A stretch of DNA of 64,000 bases from CAMLOF01 sp041913045 (GCA_041913045.1 JAYSGB010000020.1:1-64000), one strand, 5' to 3'. Shown: positions 45,573 through 53,861, counted from the stretch's first letter. The notes: generated by a model from the letters alone, not told the origin. A program made the numbers and translations.

Positions 45573-45711
45573 CGCTGCACCCTCCAAACCCAAGACTGAC
45601 GACCTGAAGTATAGAGCGAACAGCCAGAAAAACAAGCAATATCAACTGCTTGCAGCAACTTTTTAAGTCACTGTCGCAACAATGGGGTGATGAACGACCC
45701 CAAACGCCATG

Positions 45712-45736
45712 AAAAAGGGCGGCCAAGCCGCCCTTT
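45712..45736 (-). terminator. Intrinsic terminator after leuA
   Basis: On the minus strand a 10-pair stem AAAGGGCGGC/GCCGCCCTTT with a 3-base loop is followed by TT, 20 bases after the leuA stop. This is a strong factor-independent terminator. Confidence 0.9.
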
Positions 45737-45756
45737 CTGCCTCAAAGGTGCGGAAT

Positions 45757-47298
45757 TCAGCCTTGAGCCGCCACCCTGTCAGACTTGCTGTGCAGCTTGG
45801 TCAGGGCGCTGAGGTAAGCCTTGGCCGATGCGACGACAATGTCCGGATCGGAGCCCACACCGTTGACGATGCGACCGCCATGCTGCAGGCGCACGGTCAC
45901 TTCACCCTGGCTCTCAGTAGAGCCGCTGGTGATGGCGTTCACCGAGTACAGCAGCATCTCGGCACCGCTCTTGACGTGGCCTTCAATGGCTTTGAGGGAA
46001 GCATCCACCGGGCCATTGCCCTCGGCCTCACCCATGTACTCCTTGCCCTCGATGGTGAAAACCACCTTGGCACGTGGCCGCTCCCCGGTTTCGCTGTGCT
46101 GGGCAAGAGACACCAGGGCGTATTGCTCTTTCTCGGGCGTCACGCTCTCGTCGCTGACCAGCGCGAGGATGTCCTCGTCGAAGATTTCTGCCTTGCGGTC
46201 GGCCAGTTCCTTGAACTTGGCAAACGCGGCATTGATCTCGCTTTCGGACTCCATCTCGATGCCCAGATCTTCCAGGCGCTGCTTGAAGGCGTTGCGGCCG
46301 CTGAGCTTGCCCAGCACGATCTTGTTGGCACTCCAGCCCACGTCCTCGGCGCGCATGATCTCGTAGGTGTCGCGCGCCTTGAGCACGCCATCCTGATGGA
46401 TGCCGCTGGCATGGGCAAACGCGTTCGCGCCCACAACGGCCTTGTTGGGCTGCACCACAAATCCGGTGGTCTGGCTGACCATGCGGCTGGCCGGCACGAT
46501 CTGCGAAGTGTCGATATCCACGTCCAGCCCGAAATAGTCACGGCGTGTTTTGACCGCCATGACGATTTCCTCCAGCGAGCAGTTGCCAGCACGCTCGCCC
46601 AGACCGTTGATGGTGCACTCCACCTGGCGGGCGCCACCGATCTTTACACCTGCGAGCGAGTTGGCCACGGCCATGCCCAGGTCGTTGTGGCAGTGAACGC
46701 TCCAGATGGCCTTGTCGGCGTTGGGCACCTTCTCGCGCAGGGTCTTGATGAAGTTGCCATACAGCTCGGGAATGGCGTAGCCCACCGTGTCGGGGATGTT
46801 GATGGTGGTGGCGCCTTCGGCAATGACCACCTCAACCACACGAGCCAGGAAGTCGATCTCGCTGCGATAGCCGTCTTCAGCGCTGAACTCGATGTCGGCC
46901 ACGAGGTTGCGTGCGAATCGCACGGACTGGCGGGCTTGCTCCAGCACCTGCTCGGGCGTCATGCGCAGCTTTTTCTCCATGTGGAGCGGGCTGGTGGCGA
47001 TGAAGGTGTGGATGCGTGCGCGCTCCGCACCTTTGAGCGCTTCGGCCGCACGGGAAATGTCACGGTCGTTGGCACGGGCCAGGGAGCAGACGGTCGATTC
47101 CTTGATGTGGTCGGCGATCGCCTTGACCGACTCGAAGTCGCCATTGGAACTGGCGGCGAAACCGGCCTCGATCACATCCACCTTCAGTCGCTCCAGCTGA
47201 CGCGCGATGCGCAGTTTTTCGTCCTTGGTCATGGACGCGCCGGGCGACTGTTCGCCGTCACGCAAGGTGGTGTCGAAAATGATGAGTTTGTCGGTCAT
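45757..47298 (-). CDS. leuA: 2-isopropylmalate synthase
   Basis: First step of leucine synthesis: condenses acetyl-CoA with 2-oxoisovalerate, made by the IlvI/IlvH/IlvC genes nearby. 513 residues. The HMGL-like TIM barrel begins LIIFDTTLRDGEQSPGASM with metal-binding Asp; SVHCHNDLGMAVANS carries the HxH pair; the C-terminal LeuA allosteric domain (about 390-513, ending HSKSDRVAAQG) binds leucine. A GGAGAA site lies before the ATG at 47298. A leader peptide and terminator hairpin upstream suggest attenuation by leucine. Confidence 0.97.
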   Translation of the reverse strand: MTDKLIIFDTTLRDGEQSPGASMTKDEKLRIARQLERLKVDVIEAGFAASSNGDFESVKAIADHIKESTVCSLARANDRDISRAAEALKGAERARIHTFIATSPLHMEKKLRMTPEQVLEQARQSVRFARNLVADIEFSAEDGYRSEIDFLARVVEVVIAEGATTINIPDTVGYAIPELYGNFIKTLREKVPNADKAIWSVHCHNDLGMAVANSLAGVKIGGARQVECTINGLGERAGNCSLEEIVMAVKTRRDYFGLDVDIDTSQIVPASRMVSQTTGFVVQPNKAVVGANAFAHASGIHQDGVLKARDTYEIMRAEDVGWSANKIVLGKLSGRNAFKQRLEDLGIEMESESEINAAFAKFKELADRKAEIFDEDILALVSDESVTPEKEQYALVSLAQHSETGERPRAKVVFTIEGKEYMGEAEGNGPVDASLKAIEGHVKSGAEMLLYSVNAITSGSTESQGEVTVRLQHGGRIVNGVGSDPDIVVASAKAYLSALTKLHSKSDRVAAQG

Positions 47299-47360
47299 TC
47301 CAGTTCTCCGAGGAGGCCGCCTCGTGGGCGGCACTGAGGAAACCCCGCAGTGTCGATGTC

Positions 47361-47398
47361 CAAAACAAACGGCCCGCTGCGGGTGCATACGGGCCGTT
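47361..47398 (-). terminator. Attenuator terminator in the leuA leader
   Basis: On the minus strand AACGGCCCG (47398 down to 47390) pairs with CGGGCCGTT (47376 down to 47368), followed by TGTTTTG. It lies 20 bases after the stop codon of the leucine-rich leader peptide and 63 bases before leuA. This is the layout of a classical amino-acid attenuator. A 6-base alternative pairing (47429-47434 with 47389-47394) could serve as an antiterminator. Confidence 0.7.
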
Positions 47399-47417
47399 GG
47401 TTTTGAAAATGCGCGCG

Positions 47418-47477
47418 CTATACCATCTGCCCGTGATCGGTCAGAGCTAGTAGCAGGAAAGCGCGTGCGAAGTTCAT
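47418..47477 (-). CDS. Probable leu leader peptide
   Basis: A 19-codon frame with ATG at 47475-47477 and TAG at 47418-47420: MNFARAFLLLALTDHGQMV. Four of five consecutive codons are leucine (CTG CTA CTA GCT CTG), two of them CTA, rare in a high-GC genome. The terminator hairpin follows 20 bases on. The ribosome would stall at the leucine run when charged tRNA-Leu is short and so let leuA be read. The ribosome site before the ATG is weak (GAAG). Confidence 0.68.
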   Translation of the reverse strand: MNFARAFLLLALTDHGQMV

Positions 47478-47564
47478 AGGCTTCAATGTATCACAAAGGC
47501 AAGCGATTGCCGATCGCAAATAACCATGGCAACCCATCAAACAAAACTATCGAGGAATCATGCG

Positions 47565-47621
47565 CCCCCACGCTTCGCTGCCCCCAAGGGGGCTTTCGTC
47601 GCCTTGGGGCGGCCCGGCGGC
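47565..47621 (-). repeat. Dispersed repeat, copy C
   Basis: About 56 bases. Its reverse complement reads CGCCGGGCCGCCCCAAGGCG and on to GCAGCGAAGCGTGGGGG, matching the two copies at 53962-54085 with about four differences. It contains the self-complementary GCCCCCTTGGGGGC. It begins directly after the pssA stop codon on the pssA strand, so it may act as the 3' end of the pssA message. Confidence 0.85.
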
Positions 47622-47624
47622 GAC

Positions 47625-48434
47625 TCAGTCGTGCAAGCCACGCTCATCAGGCTCGTCGGTGGAGGTGCTGATAACGCTGGTGGGCTTGCCCTTGGCCTTG
47701 CGCCAGCCATAGACGGCGTAGCCTGAAAGACCGTACAACACGAACAGCCCGAACAGAACGGTGGGCGGGTGGATGTTGATGATGGCAATGCCCAAAGCCA
47801 CCAGCACGATGGCGGCGAACGGCACACTCTTCTTCAAGCTCAGGTCTTTGAAGCTGTAGAACGGCACGTTGGTGACCATGGTGAGGCCTGCGTACAGCGT
47901 GATGGCGAACATGGGCCACTCCAAGTCGCTGCCAACGTAACCAGACTCGGTTGTGAGCCAGATGAAGCCAGACACCAAGGCTGCAGCCGCAGGCGACGGC
48001 AAACCCTGGAAGTAGCGCTTGTCCACCACACTGGTGTTGACGTTGAAGCGCGCCAGACGCAGCGCCGCACACGCGCAATAGACGAAGGCTGCGATCCAGC
48101 CCCAACGCCCAAGGTCGCGCAACGCCCATTCGTAGGCGATGAGCGCGGGCGCGGCGCCAAAGGAAACCATGTCGGAAAGCGAGTCCATCTGCTCGCCGAA
48201 AGCACTCTGCGTGTTGGTGAGCCGAGCCACGCGGCCGTCAAGGCTGTCCAGGACCATGGCCACGAAGATGCCCACGGTGGCCAGGTCGAAGCGGCCGTTC
48301 ATGGCCATGACCACGGCATAAAAGCCACCGAACAGCGCAGCGAGCGTGATCATGTTGGGCAACATGTAGATGCCCTTGTGCGGCCGGTGCGGCTGGTGTT
48401 CGGACGAAATTTGGGGGTCGGTACCGTCGTGCAT
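47625..48434 (-). CDS. pssA: CDP-diacylglycerol--serine O-phosphatidyltransferase
   Basis: Makes phosphatidylserine, on the way to phosphatidylethanolamine, from the CDP-diacylglycerol made by CdsA. 269 residues, about eight membrane segments. The CDP-alcohol phosphatidyltransferase motif is seen as DSLDGRVARL followed by FGEQMDSLSDMVSFG. The start ATG at 48434 has no obvious Shine-Dalgarno. It lies between the ilvC terminator and leuA, an order seen in many Burkholderiales. Confidence 0.94.
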   Translation of the reverse strand: MHDGTDPQISSEHQPHRPHKGIYMLPNMITLAALFGGFYAVVMAMNGRFDLATVGIFVAMVLDSLDGRVARLTNTQSAFGEQMDSLSDMVSFGAAPALIAYEWALRDLGRWGWIAAFVYCACAALRLARFNVNTSVVDKRYFQGLPSPAAAALVSGFIWLTTESGYVGSDLEWPMFAITLYAGLTMVTNVPFYSFKDLSLKKSVPFAAIVLVALGIAIINIHPPTVLFGLFVLYGLSGYAVYGWRKAKGKPTSVISTSTDEPDERGLHD

Positions 48435-48465
48435 GGCTGGAAGTGTAAGGCAGCCGCAAGGGCGG

Positions 48466-48496
48466 CAAACAAAAAGCCGCCTTGAAAAGGCGGCTT
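48466..48496 (-). terminator. Intrinsic terminator after ilvC
   Basis: On the minus strand a 10-pair stem AAGCCGCCTT/AAGGCGGCTT with a 3-base loop is followed by TTTGTTTG, 43 bases after the ilvC stop. It closes the ilvI-ilvH-ilvC unit, so pssA needs its own promoter or readthrough. Confidence 0.9.
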
Positions 48497-48539
48497 GTAT
48501 GTCGATCCAAGGGGCGGCTTGCACCGCCCCAGGGGAACA

Positions 48540-49556
48540 TCAGTTGCGGGTCTGGTCGACCAGCTTGTTCTTGGCGATCCAGGGCATCATGGCACGCAGC
48601 TGGGCACCCACCACTTCGATCTGGTGATCGGCGGTGTTGCGGCGGCGAGCGGTCATGCTCGGGTAGTTCAGGCGACCTTCCTGGATGAACATCTTGGCGT
48701 AGTCACCGTTCTGGATGCGCTTCAAAGCGTTGCGCATGGCTTTGCGGGACTCGTCGTTGATGACTTCAGGACCGGTCACGTACTCGCCGAACTCCGCGTT
48801 GTTGGAGATCGAGTAGTTCATGTTGGCGATGCCGCCTTCGTAGATCAGGTCGACGATCAGCTTGAGCTCGTGCAGGCACTCGAAGTAGGCCATCTCGGGG
48901 GCGTAGCCAGCTTCCACCAGGGTCTCGAAACCCATCTTGATCAGCTCGACGGCGCCACCGCACAGCACGGCCTGCTCGCCGAACAGGTCGGTCTCGGTTT
49001 CTTCCTTGAAGTTGGTCTCGATGATGCCAGCCTTGCCGCCGCCGTTGGCCATGGCGTAGCTCAGGGCCAGGTCACGGGCCTTGCCGGACTTGTCCTGGTG
49101 CACGGCCACCAGGTGGGGCACGCCGCCGCCCTGGGTGTAGGTGGAACGCACGGTGTGGCCAGGAGCCTTGGGGGCCACCATCCACACGTCCAGATCAGCG
49201 CGGGGCACGACCTGGTTGTAATGCACGTTGAAACCGTGTGCAAACGCCAGGGATGCACCAGCCTTGATGTTGGGCTCGACGTTGTTCTTGTAAACCTCGG
49301 CGATCTGCTCGTCGGGCAGCAGGATCATAACCACGTCAGCGGCCTTCACGGCGTCATTCACTTCCATCACGGTCAGGCCGGCCTTGCCAACCTTGTCCCA
49401 GGAAGCGCCGCCCTTGCGCAGACCGACCACGACCTTGACGCCGCTGTCGTTCAGGTTCTGGGCGTGGGCGTGGCCCTGCGAGCCGTAGCCGATGATGGCA
49501 ACCGTCTTGCCCTTGATCAGGCTCAGGTCACAGTCTTTGTCGTAGAAAACTTTCAT
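48540..49556 (-). CDS. ilvC: Ketol-acid reductoisomerase (NADP+), class I
   Basis: Second common step of isoleucine and valine synthesis. 338 residues, the short class I form. The NADPH site is TVAIIGYGSQGHAHAQNL; the Mg-binding, all-helical C-terminal knot shows DLFGEQAVLCGG and CLHELKLIVDLIYEGG. It follows ilvH with a REP-like palindrome between, and is closed by a strong terminator. Confidence 0.98.
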   Translation of the reverse strand: MKVFYDKDCDLSLIKGKTVAIIGYGSQGHAHAQNLNDSGVKVVVGLRKGGASWDKVGKAGLTVMEVNDAVKAADVVMILLPDEQIAEVYKNNVEPNIKAGASLAFAHGFNVHYNQVVPRADLDVWMVAPKAPGHTVRSTYTQGGGVPHLVAVHQDKSGKARDLALSYAMANGGGKAGIIETNFKEETETDLFGEQAVLCGGAVELIKMGFETLVEAGYAPEMAYFECLHELKLIVDLIYEGGIANMNYSISNNAEFGEYVTGPEVINDESRKAMRNALKRIQNGDYAKMFIQEGRLNYPSMTARRRNTADHQIEVVGAQLRAMMPWIAKNKLVDQTRN

Positions 49557-49581
49557 GGTTGGTCCTCGTTAGGTATATGTT

Positions 49582-49634
49582 GCCGCTCGTGGATGAGCCC
49601 GTCGAAGGGCTTCGACAGACCCAGCCCGAGCGGC
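49582..49634. repeat. REP-like nested palindrome in the ilvH-ilvC spacer
   Basis: An outer inverted repeat GCCGCTCG/CGAGCGGC (49582-49589 and 49627-49634) encloses GTCGAAG-GG-CTTCGAC (49601-49616). The inner sequence with ACAGACCCAGCCCGAGCGG resembles the CCCTTCGACAGGCTCAGGGCGAACGG-type REP sequence widespread in bacterial genomes. It sits within a transcribed spacer and could stabilise or end the ilvIH message. Confidence 0.7.
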
Positions 49635-49663
49635 GCTTGGCTGAGCCCGAAAAACATGGAATG

Positions 49664-50155
49664 TTAAACGCGAAGTATGCGTTCGCCGCGTCCGATGCCG
49701 CTGGCGCCGGTGCGCACTGTCTCCAGAATGGCAGTGCGGTCGATGGCTTCCAGGAAGGCGTCGTTCTTGGATTGGTCGCCGGTGAGCTCGATGGTGTAGC
49801 TCTTTTCGGTCACGTCGATGATGCGGCCACGGAAGATGTCGGCCATGCGCTTCATCTCCTCACGCTCCTTGCCCACGGCACGGACCTTGACCATCATGAG
49901 CTCGCGCTCGGTGTAGGCGCCTTCGGTCAGGTCCACCACCTTGACCACTTCGATGAGGCGGTTGAGGTGCTTGGTGATCTGCTCGATGACGTCGTCGGAA
50001 CCGGTGGTCTGAATGGTCATGCGCGACAGCGACGGGTCTTCCGTGGGGGCCACGGTGAGTGACTCGATGTTGTAGCCACGGGCCGAGAACAGGCCCACCA
50101 CGCGGGACAAGGCACCAGCCTCGTTCTCCAGCAAAACGGCGATGATGTGTTTCAT
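49664..50155 (-). CDS. ilvH: Acetolactate synthase small (regulatory) subunit
   Basis: 163 residues. The N-terminal ACT domain (MKHIIAVLLENEAGALSRVV, FSARGYNIESLTVAPTED) binds valine for feedback inhibition; the C-terminal domain includes FRGRIIDVTEKSYTIELTG. AAAGAGGAA is a good ribosome site before the ATG at 50155. It follows ilvI by 125 bases, a spacer that holds an 8-pair hairpin. Confidence 0.96.
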   Translation of the reverse strand: MKHIIAVLLENEAGALSRVVGLFSARGYNIESLTVAPTEDPSLSRMTIQTTGSDDVIEQITKHLNRLIEVVKVVDLTEGAYTERELMMVKVRAVGKEREEMKRMADIFRGRIIDVTEKSYTIELTGDQSKNDAFLEAIDRTAILETVRTGASGIGRGERILRV

Positions 50156-50182
50156 GTGTGATTCCTCTTTTCTGAGCCCTCC

Positions 50183-50204
50183 CCCGCGCACGGTAATGCG
50201 CGGG
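50183..50204. other. GC-rich hairpin in the ilvI-ilvH spacer
   Basis: CCCGCGCA-CGGTAA-TGCGCGGG, a perfect 8-pair stem, about 28 bases before the ilvH ATG. There is no T-run, so it is unlikely to be a terminator. It could set the relative amounts of the large and small subunits by RNA processing. Confidence 0.55.
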
Positions 50205-50280
50205 CTTGGCTGCAAATAGATTCGTCTTTGGGGTGACCCGGCCACCCGGAGGCGGCAACGGGCCAGGATGATTGAACGGA

Positions 50281-52056
50281 TTACAGGTCTTCGGCGCCGA
50301 GAAGCATCTCGGTGATGCCCTTGCCAGCCTGCACCATCGGGAACACGTTCTCGGTGGGGTCGGTGCGGAAGTCCATGAACACGGTGCGGTCCTTGAGCTT
50401 GCGGGCCTCGCGCAGTGCCGGTTCAACGTCTTGTGGACGCTCGATCAACATGCCAACGTGGCCATACGCCTCTGCCAGCTTCACGAAGTTAGGCAACGCG
50501 TCCATGTAGCTGTGGCTGTAGCGGCCGGAGTATTCGATCTCCTGCCACTGGCGCACCATGCCCAGGTAGCGGTTGTTGAGCGACAGGATCTTGATGGGCG
50601 TGTTGTACTGCAGGCAGGTGGAGAGTTCCTGGATGCACATCTGCACGGAACCTTCGCCAGTGACGCAGTACACCTCGCTATCGGGCTTGGCCAGCTTGAT
50701 GCCCATGGCATAGGGAATGCCCACGCCCATGGTGCCCAGGCCGCCCGAGTTGATCCAGCGGCGCGGCTCGTTGAACCTGTAGTACTGGGCAGCCCACATC
50801 TGGTGCTGACCGACGTCGGACGTGATGTAAGCATCGGCGTCCTTGGTCATGTTCCACAGGGTCTCGATCACCATCTGCGGCTTGATGACCTCGGTGTTGT
50901 TGCGGTCGTACTTCAGGCAGTCGCGGCTGCGCCAGCCTTCGATGGTCTCCCACCAGGAAGACAGGGCGTGTGCGTCGGGCTTCTGCTGGCCTTCCTTGAT
51001 CATGGAGATCAATTCGGTCAGCACATCCTTCACGTCACCGACGATAGGCACATCCACCTTCACCCGCTTGGAGATGCTGGACGGGTCGATGTCGATATGG
51101 ATGATCTTGCGCTCGTTCTGCGCGAAGTGCTTCGGGTTGCCGATGACGCGGTCGTCGAAACGGGCACCCACTGCCAGCAGTACGTCGCAGTTCTGCATGG
51201 CGTTGTTGGCTTCGATGGTGCCGTGCATGCCCAGCATGCCCAGGAACTTGCGGTCGGTAGCCGGGTAGGCGCCCAGGCCCATCAGGGTGTTGGTGACCGG
51301 GTAGCCGAGCATGTCCACCAGGGTGCGCAGTTCCTGCACAGCGTTGCCCAGTAGCACGCCGCCGCCGGTGTAAATGTAGGGCCGCTTGGCCGACATCAGC
51401 AACTGCAGGGCCTTGCGGATTTGACCGCCATGACCCTTGCGCACCGGGTTGTAGGAGCGCATGGACACCGATTCAGGGTAGCCGGTGTAGGGAATCTTCT
51501 TGAAGGAGACGTCCTTCGGAATGTCCACCACCACGGGGCCGGGGCGGCCGCTGCGGGCGATATGGAAGGCCTTCTTCATCGTCTCGGCCAGATCGCGCAC
51601 GTCCTTGACGAGGAAGTTGTGCTTGACGATGGGCCGAGTAATGCCGACGGTGTCGCATTCCTGGAAGGCGTCCAGGCCGATGGCGGCCGTGGGCACCTGG
51701 CCAGAGATGATCACCATCGGGATGCTGTCCATGTACGCCGTGGCAATGCCGGTGACGGCATTGGTCAGGCCGGGACCGGAGGTGACCAGTGCCACACCGA
51801 CCTCGCCAGTGGCGCGGGCAAAGCCATCAGCAGCGTGCACTGCAGCCTGCTCGTGGCGCACCAGCACGTGCTGAATGGTGTTTTGACGGTAGAGCGCGTC
51901 GTAAATGTAAAGAACTGCGCCGCCTGGGTAACCCCAGATGTGCTTGACGCCCTCGGCTTGCAGGGCCCGCACCATGATGTCGGCGCCCATGAGTTCTTCG
52001 GTATTGGGGGTTTGGCCAGCAGCGGCCGCGGCCATTTCGGCCTTGTTGATTTCCAT
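50281..52056 (-). CDS. ilvI: Acetolactate synthase large (catalytic) subunit
   Basis: ThDP-dependent first common step of branched-chain amino acid synthesis. 591 residues. The ThDP-activating Glu is in VRHEQAAVHAADGFARATG; the FAD/central domain and the ThDP-binding region GVGIPYAMGIKLAKPDSEVY then VTGEGSVQMCIQELS and SLNNRYLGMV follow. The usual GDG of the ThDP motif reads GEG here, a variant I recall in other betaproteobacteria. It heads the ilvI-ilvH-ilvC operon, with a leader of about 150 bases. Confidence 0.96.
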   Translation of the reverse strand: MEINKAEMAAAAAGQTPNTEELMGADIMVRALQAEGVKHIWGYPGGAVLYIYDALYRQNTIQHVLVRHEQAAVHAADGFARATGEVGVALVTSGPGLTNAVTGIATAYMDSIPMVIISGQVPTAAIGLDAFQECDTVGITRPIVKHNFLVKDVRDLAETMKKAFHIARSGRPGPVVVDIPKDVSFKKIPYTGYPESVSMRSYNPVRKGHGGQIRKALQLLMSAKRPYIYTGGGVLLGNAVQELRTLVDMLGYPVTNTLMGLGAYPATDRKFLGMLGMHGTIEANNAMQNCDVLLAVGARFDDRVIGNPKHFAQNERKIIHIDIDPSSISKRVKVDVPIVGDVKDVLTELISMIKEGQQKPDAHALSSWWETIEGWRSRDCLKYDRNNTEVIKPQMVIETLWNMTKDADAYITSDVGQHQMWAAQYYRFNEPRRWINSGGLGTMGVGIPYAMGIKLAKPDSEVYCVTGEGSVQMCIQELSTCLQYNTPIKILSLNNRYLGMVRQWQEIEYSGRYSHSYMDALPNFVKLAEAYGHVGMLIERPQDVEPALREARKLKDRTVFMDFRTDPTENVFPMVQAGKGITEMLLGAEDL

Positions 52057-52206
52057 GATGAACCTTTCGAGATTTTCTCTAACGAAAAACCTTGGGTGCC
52101 CCTTGACTCACCCTCGTGAGGCAGTCTTGGGACTTGAGGCCAAAGCCATGGCGAAGCCTGTTCGCGCAACCTTGACCCGTTTGCCATTGATGTTTTGCAA
52201 TCTTTC

Positions 52207-52212
52207 ATTATC
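52207..52212 (-). promoter_or_regulatory. Candidate -10 box for ilvI
   Basis: GATAAT on the minus strand, about 150 bases before the ilvI ATG. The -35 region is not clear. No leader peptide rich in Ile, Val or Leu is seen downstream of it. Confidence 0.35.
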
Positions 52213-52323
52213 GCACTGCAACATCCATTGAGCATCATGCACGCTGCTTTTTTTCTGAAGCGCAGCCAGAAAGTGCCGAAATGCGACAATCGCGGGCAAT
52301 TCAGCCTTGAATATCCAGGTTTC

Positions 52324-52854
52324 ATGTCCGTTTCGGCCTCTTCACTCCCTCCCACCTCTGCCCTGCTCACGGCCCCTTCTCTGCCCCGCCGCATGGCTTG
52401 CTGGCTGTACGAGGGCATGCTGATGTTCGGCGTGGTGTTCATCGCTGGCTACCTGTTCAGCACGCTGACCCAGACCCGCCACGCCCTGGACAACCGCCAT
52501 GAACTGCAGGCATTCCTGTTCGTGGTGTTCGGCATTTACTTCACCTGGTTTTGGTCCAAGGGACAGACGCTGGCCATGAAGACCTGGCACATCCGCGTGG
52601 TGGATGTGAATGGCCGTTCCATCTCCCAGAAGCGGGCGTTGCTGCGTTACGTGCTGAGCTGGGTCTGGTTTCTGCCGCCGCTGGCTATTGGCGCCATCTG
52701 GGCGTTACCCGCCCTTGAAGTGGCGGTGCTTGCCTTGGGCTGGATTGCGATTTGGGCCATCCTGTCGCGTTTTCACCCGAAGCGACAGTTCTGGCATGAC
52801 GCGTGGGCGGGCACCCGGCTCGTCTCTTCTCAGCCTAAAGCGCCCAAACGCTGA
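52324..52854 (+). CDS. RDD family membrane protein
   Basis: 176 residues. The RDD domain starts APSLPRRMACWLYEGMLMFG (RR and an acidic residue in place of the usual R-D-D arrangement), then membrane segments VVFIAGYLFSTL, FLFVVFGIYFTWFW and a C-terminal pair; GQTLAMKTWHIRVVDVNG is the most conserved block, and FHPKRQFWHDAWAGTRLV ends the domain. Function not established. It is followed by dgkA after one base. Confidence 0.85.
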   Translation: MSVSASSLPPTSALLTAPSLPRRMACWLYEGMLMFGVVFIAGYLFSTLTQTRHALDNRHELQAFLFVVFGIYFTWFWSKGQTLAMKTWHIRVVDVNGRSISQKRALLRYVLSWVWFLPPLAIGAIWALPALEVAVLALGWIAIWAILSRFHPKRQFWHDAWAGTRLVSSQPKAPKR

Positions 52855-52855
52855 C

Positions 52856-53263
52856 ATGGAACTCAACAAAGAAGACCCCCAGGCACAGAAGCGCCGCCAT
52901 GGCCTGGCGCGGCTCGTTCACGCACTGCGATATTCACTGGCGGGTCTGCGCGCAGGCTGGCATGAGCCAGCTTTCCGCCAGGAAGCGCTGGCAGCCATGG
53001 TGATGACGCCTCTGGCGTTTTACCTCGGCCGGAATTGGCTGGAGACAGCGGCGCTCGTGTTTGTGGTGGTGTTTGTGATGGTGGTGGAGTTGCTGAATAC
53101 AGGCATCGAGACCGCCATCGACCGCATTGGACCGGAGTGGCATCACCTCTCCAAAAGGGCCAAGGACATGGGTAGCGCGGCCGTTTTGTTGAGCCTCTTG
53201 CTGTGCGGCGGCGTATGGCTGGCGGCCATATGGTCGCGCCTGGCCCATGCCACAATGGCGTGA
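52856..53263 (+). CDS. dgkA: Diacylglycerol kinase
   Basis: Small integral membrane kinase that recycles diacylglycerol to phosphatidate. 135 residues (122 in E. coli). Three membrane segments and the DgkA signature VVELLNTGIETAIDRI followed by HHLSKRAKDMGSAAVLLSL. The N-terminal 20 residues are hydrophilic. The stop overlaps the next ATG (TGATG). Confidence 0.95.
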   Translation: MELNKEDPQAQKRRHGLARLVHALRYSLAGLRAGWHEPAFRQEALAAMVMTPLAFYLGRNWLETAALVFVVVFVMVVELLNTGIETAIDRIGPEWHHLSKRAKDMGSAAVLLSLLLCGGVWLAAIWSRLAHATMA

Positions 53264-53856
53264 TGACCACCAACAAGCCTGCTTTTTCGATCTGTGTCTA
53301 CTGTGGGTCTCGCCCTGGCACTGACCCTGCATTCACTGAGGCCGCTCAGACAGTGGGCCGCTGGATAGGCTCGCACGGCGGGCAGCTGGTCTATGGCGGG
53401 GGCAACAATGGCCTGATGGGCGTGGTAGCTGATGCCACACTTCAAGCGGGCGGCCGAGTGGTGGGCATCATCCCAGAGGCATTGGTGATCAAGGAATTCG
53501 CCAAACGCGACTGCACGGAATTGCACGTGGTGCAGACCATGCACGAGCGCAAGCGCATGATGGCGGAGCGCGCTGATGTGTTCCTGGCACTGCCGGGTGG
53601 CATTGGCACCTTCGAGGAACTGTTCGAAGTGTGGACGTGGCGCCAACTCGGCTACCACGACAAGCCAATTGGCCTGCTCAACGTGAACGGTTACTACGAT
53701 GCTCTGGAAGGCTTCCTACAGTCTTCTGCGAAAGCTGGCTTCATGAGCGACTGGCAGATGGAACTCGTCCGCTCGTCCAGCGACATTGCAACGCTGTTAC
53801 CAGGGCTGGTGCAGGCCGCAGGTTTTGCACCTGCAGCCCGGCTGGAGACGATCTGA
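53263..53856 (+). CDS. LOG family protein (nucleotide 5'-monophosphate phosphoribohydrolase)
   Basis: 197 residues. The TIGR00730 family pattern is clear: SICVYCGSRPGTDPAF, LVYGGGNNGLMGVVADA, MHERKRMMAERADVFLALPGGIGTFEELFE (in part) with the PGGxGTxxE motif, then WTWRQLGYHDKPIGLLN. Members release the free base from nucleoside monophosphates; the bacterial substrate may be AMP or a cytokinin nucleotide. Translation is coupled to dgkA. Its stop lies five bases before the gap. Confidence 0.93.
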   Translation: MTTNKPAFSICVYCGSRPGTDPAFTEAAQTVGRWIGSHGGQLVYGGGNNGLMGVVADATLQAGGRVVGIIPEALVIKEFAKRDCTELHVVQTMHERKRMMAERADVFLALPGGIGTFEELFEVWTWRQLGYHDKPIGLLNVNGYYDALEGFLQSSAKAGFMSDWQMELVRSSSDIATLLPGLVQAAGFAPAARLETI

Positions 53857-53861
53857 GTCGC

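Noticed and set aside
50650..50700. Loss of the ThDP motif in IlvI (GEG instead of GDG)
   Set aside because: I recall the same GEGS variant in other betaproteobacterial acetolactate synthases, so it is probably functional.
52057..52207. A possible attenuator in the ilvI leader
   Set aside because: Hairpins and a TTTTT run are present near 52090, but no short frame rich in Ile, Val or Leu was found and the stem next to the T-run is only about five pairs.
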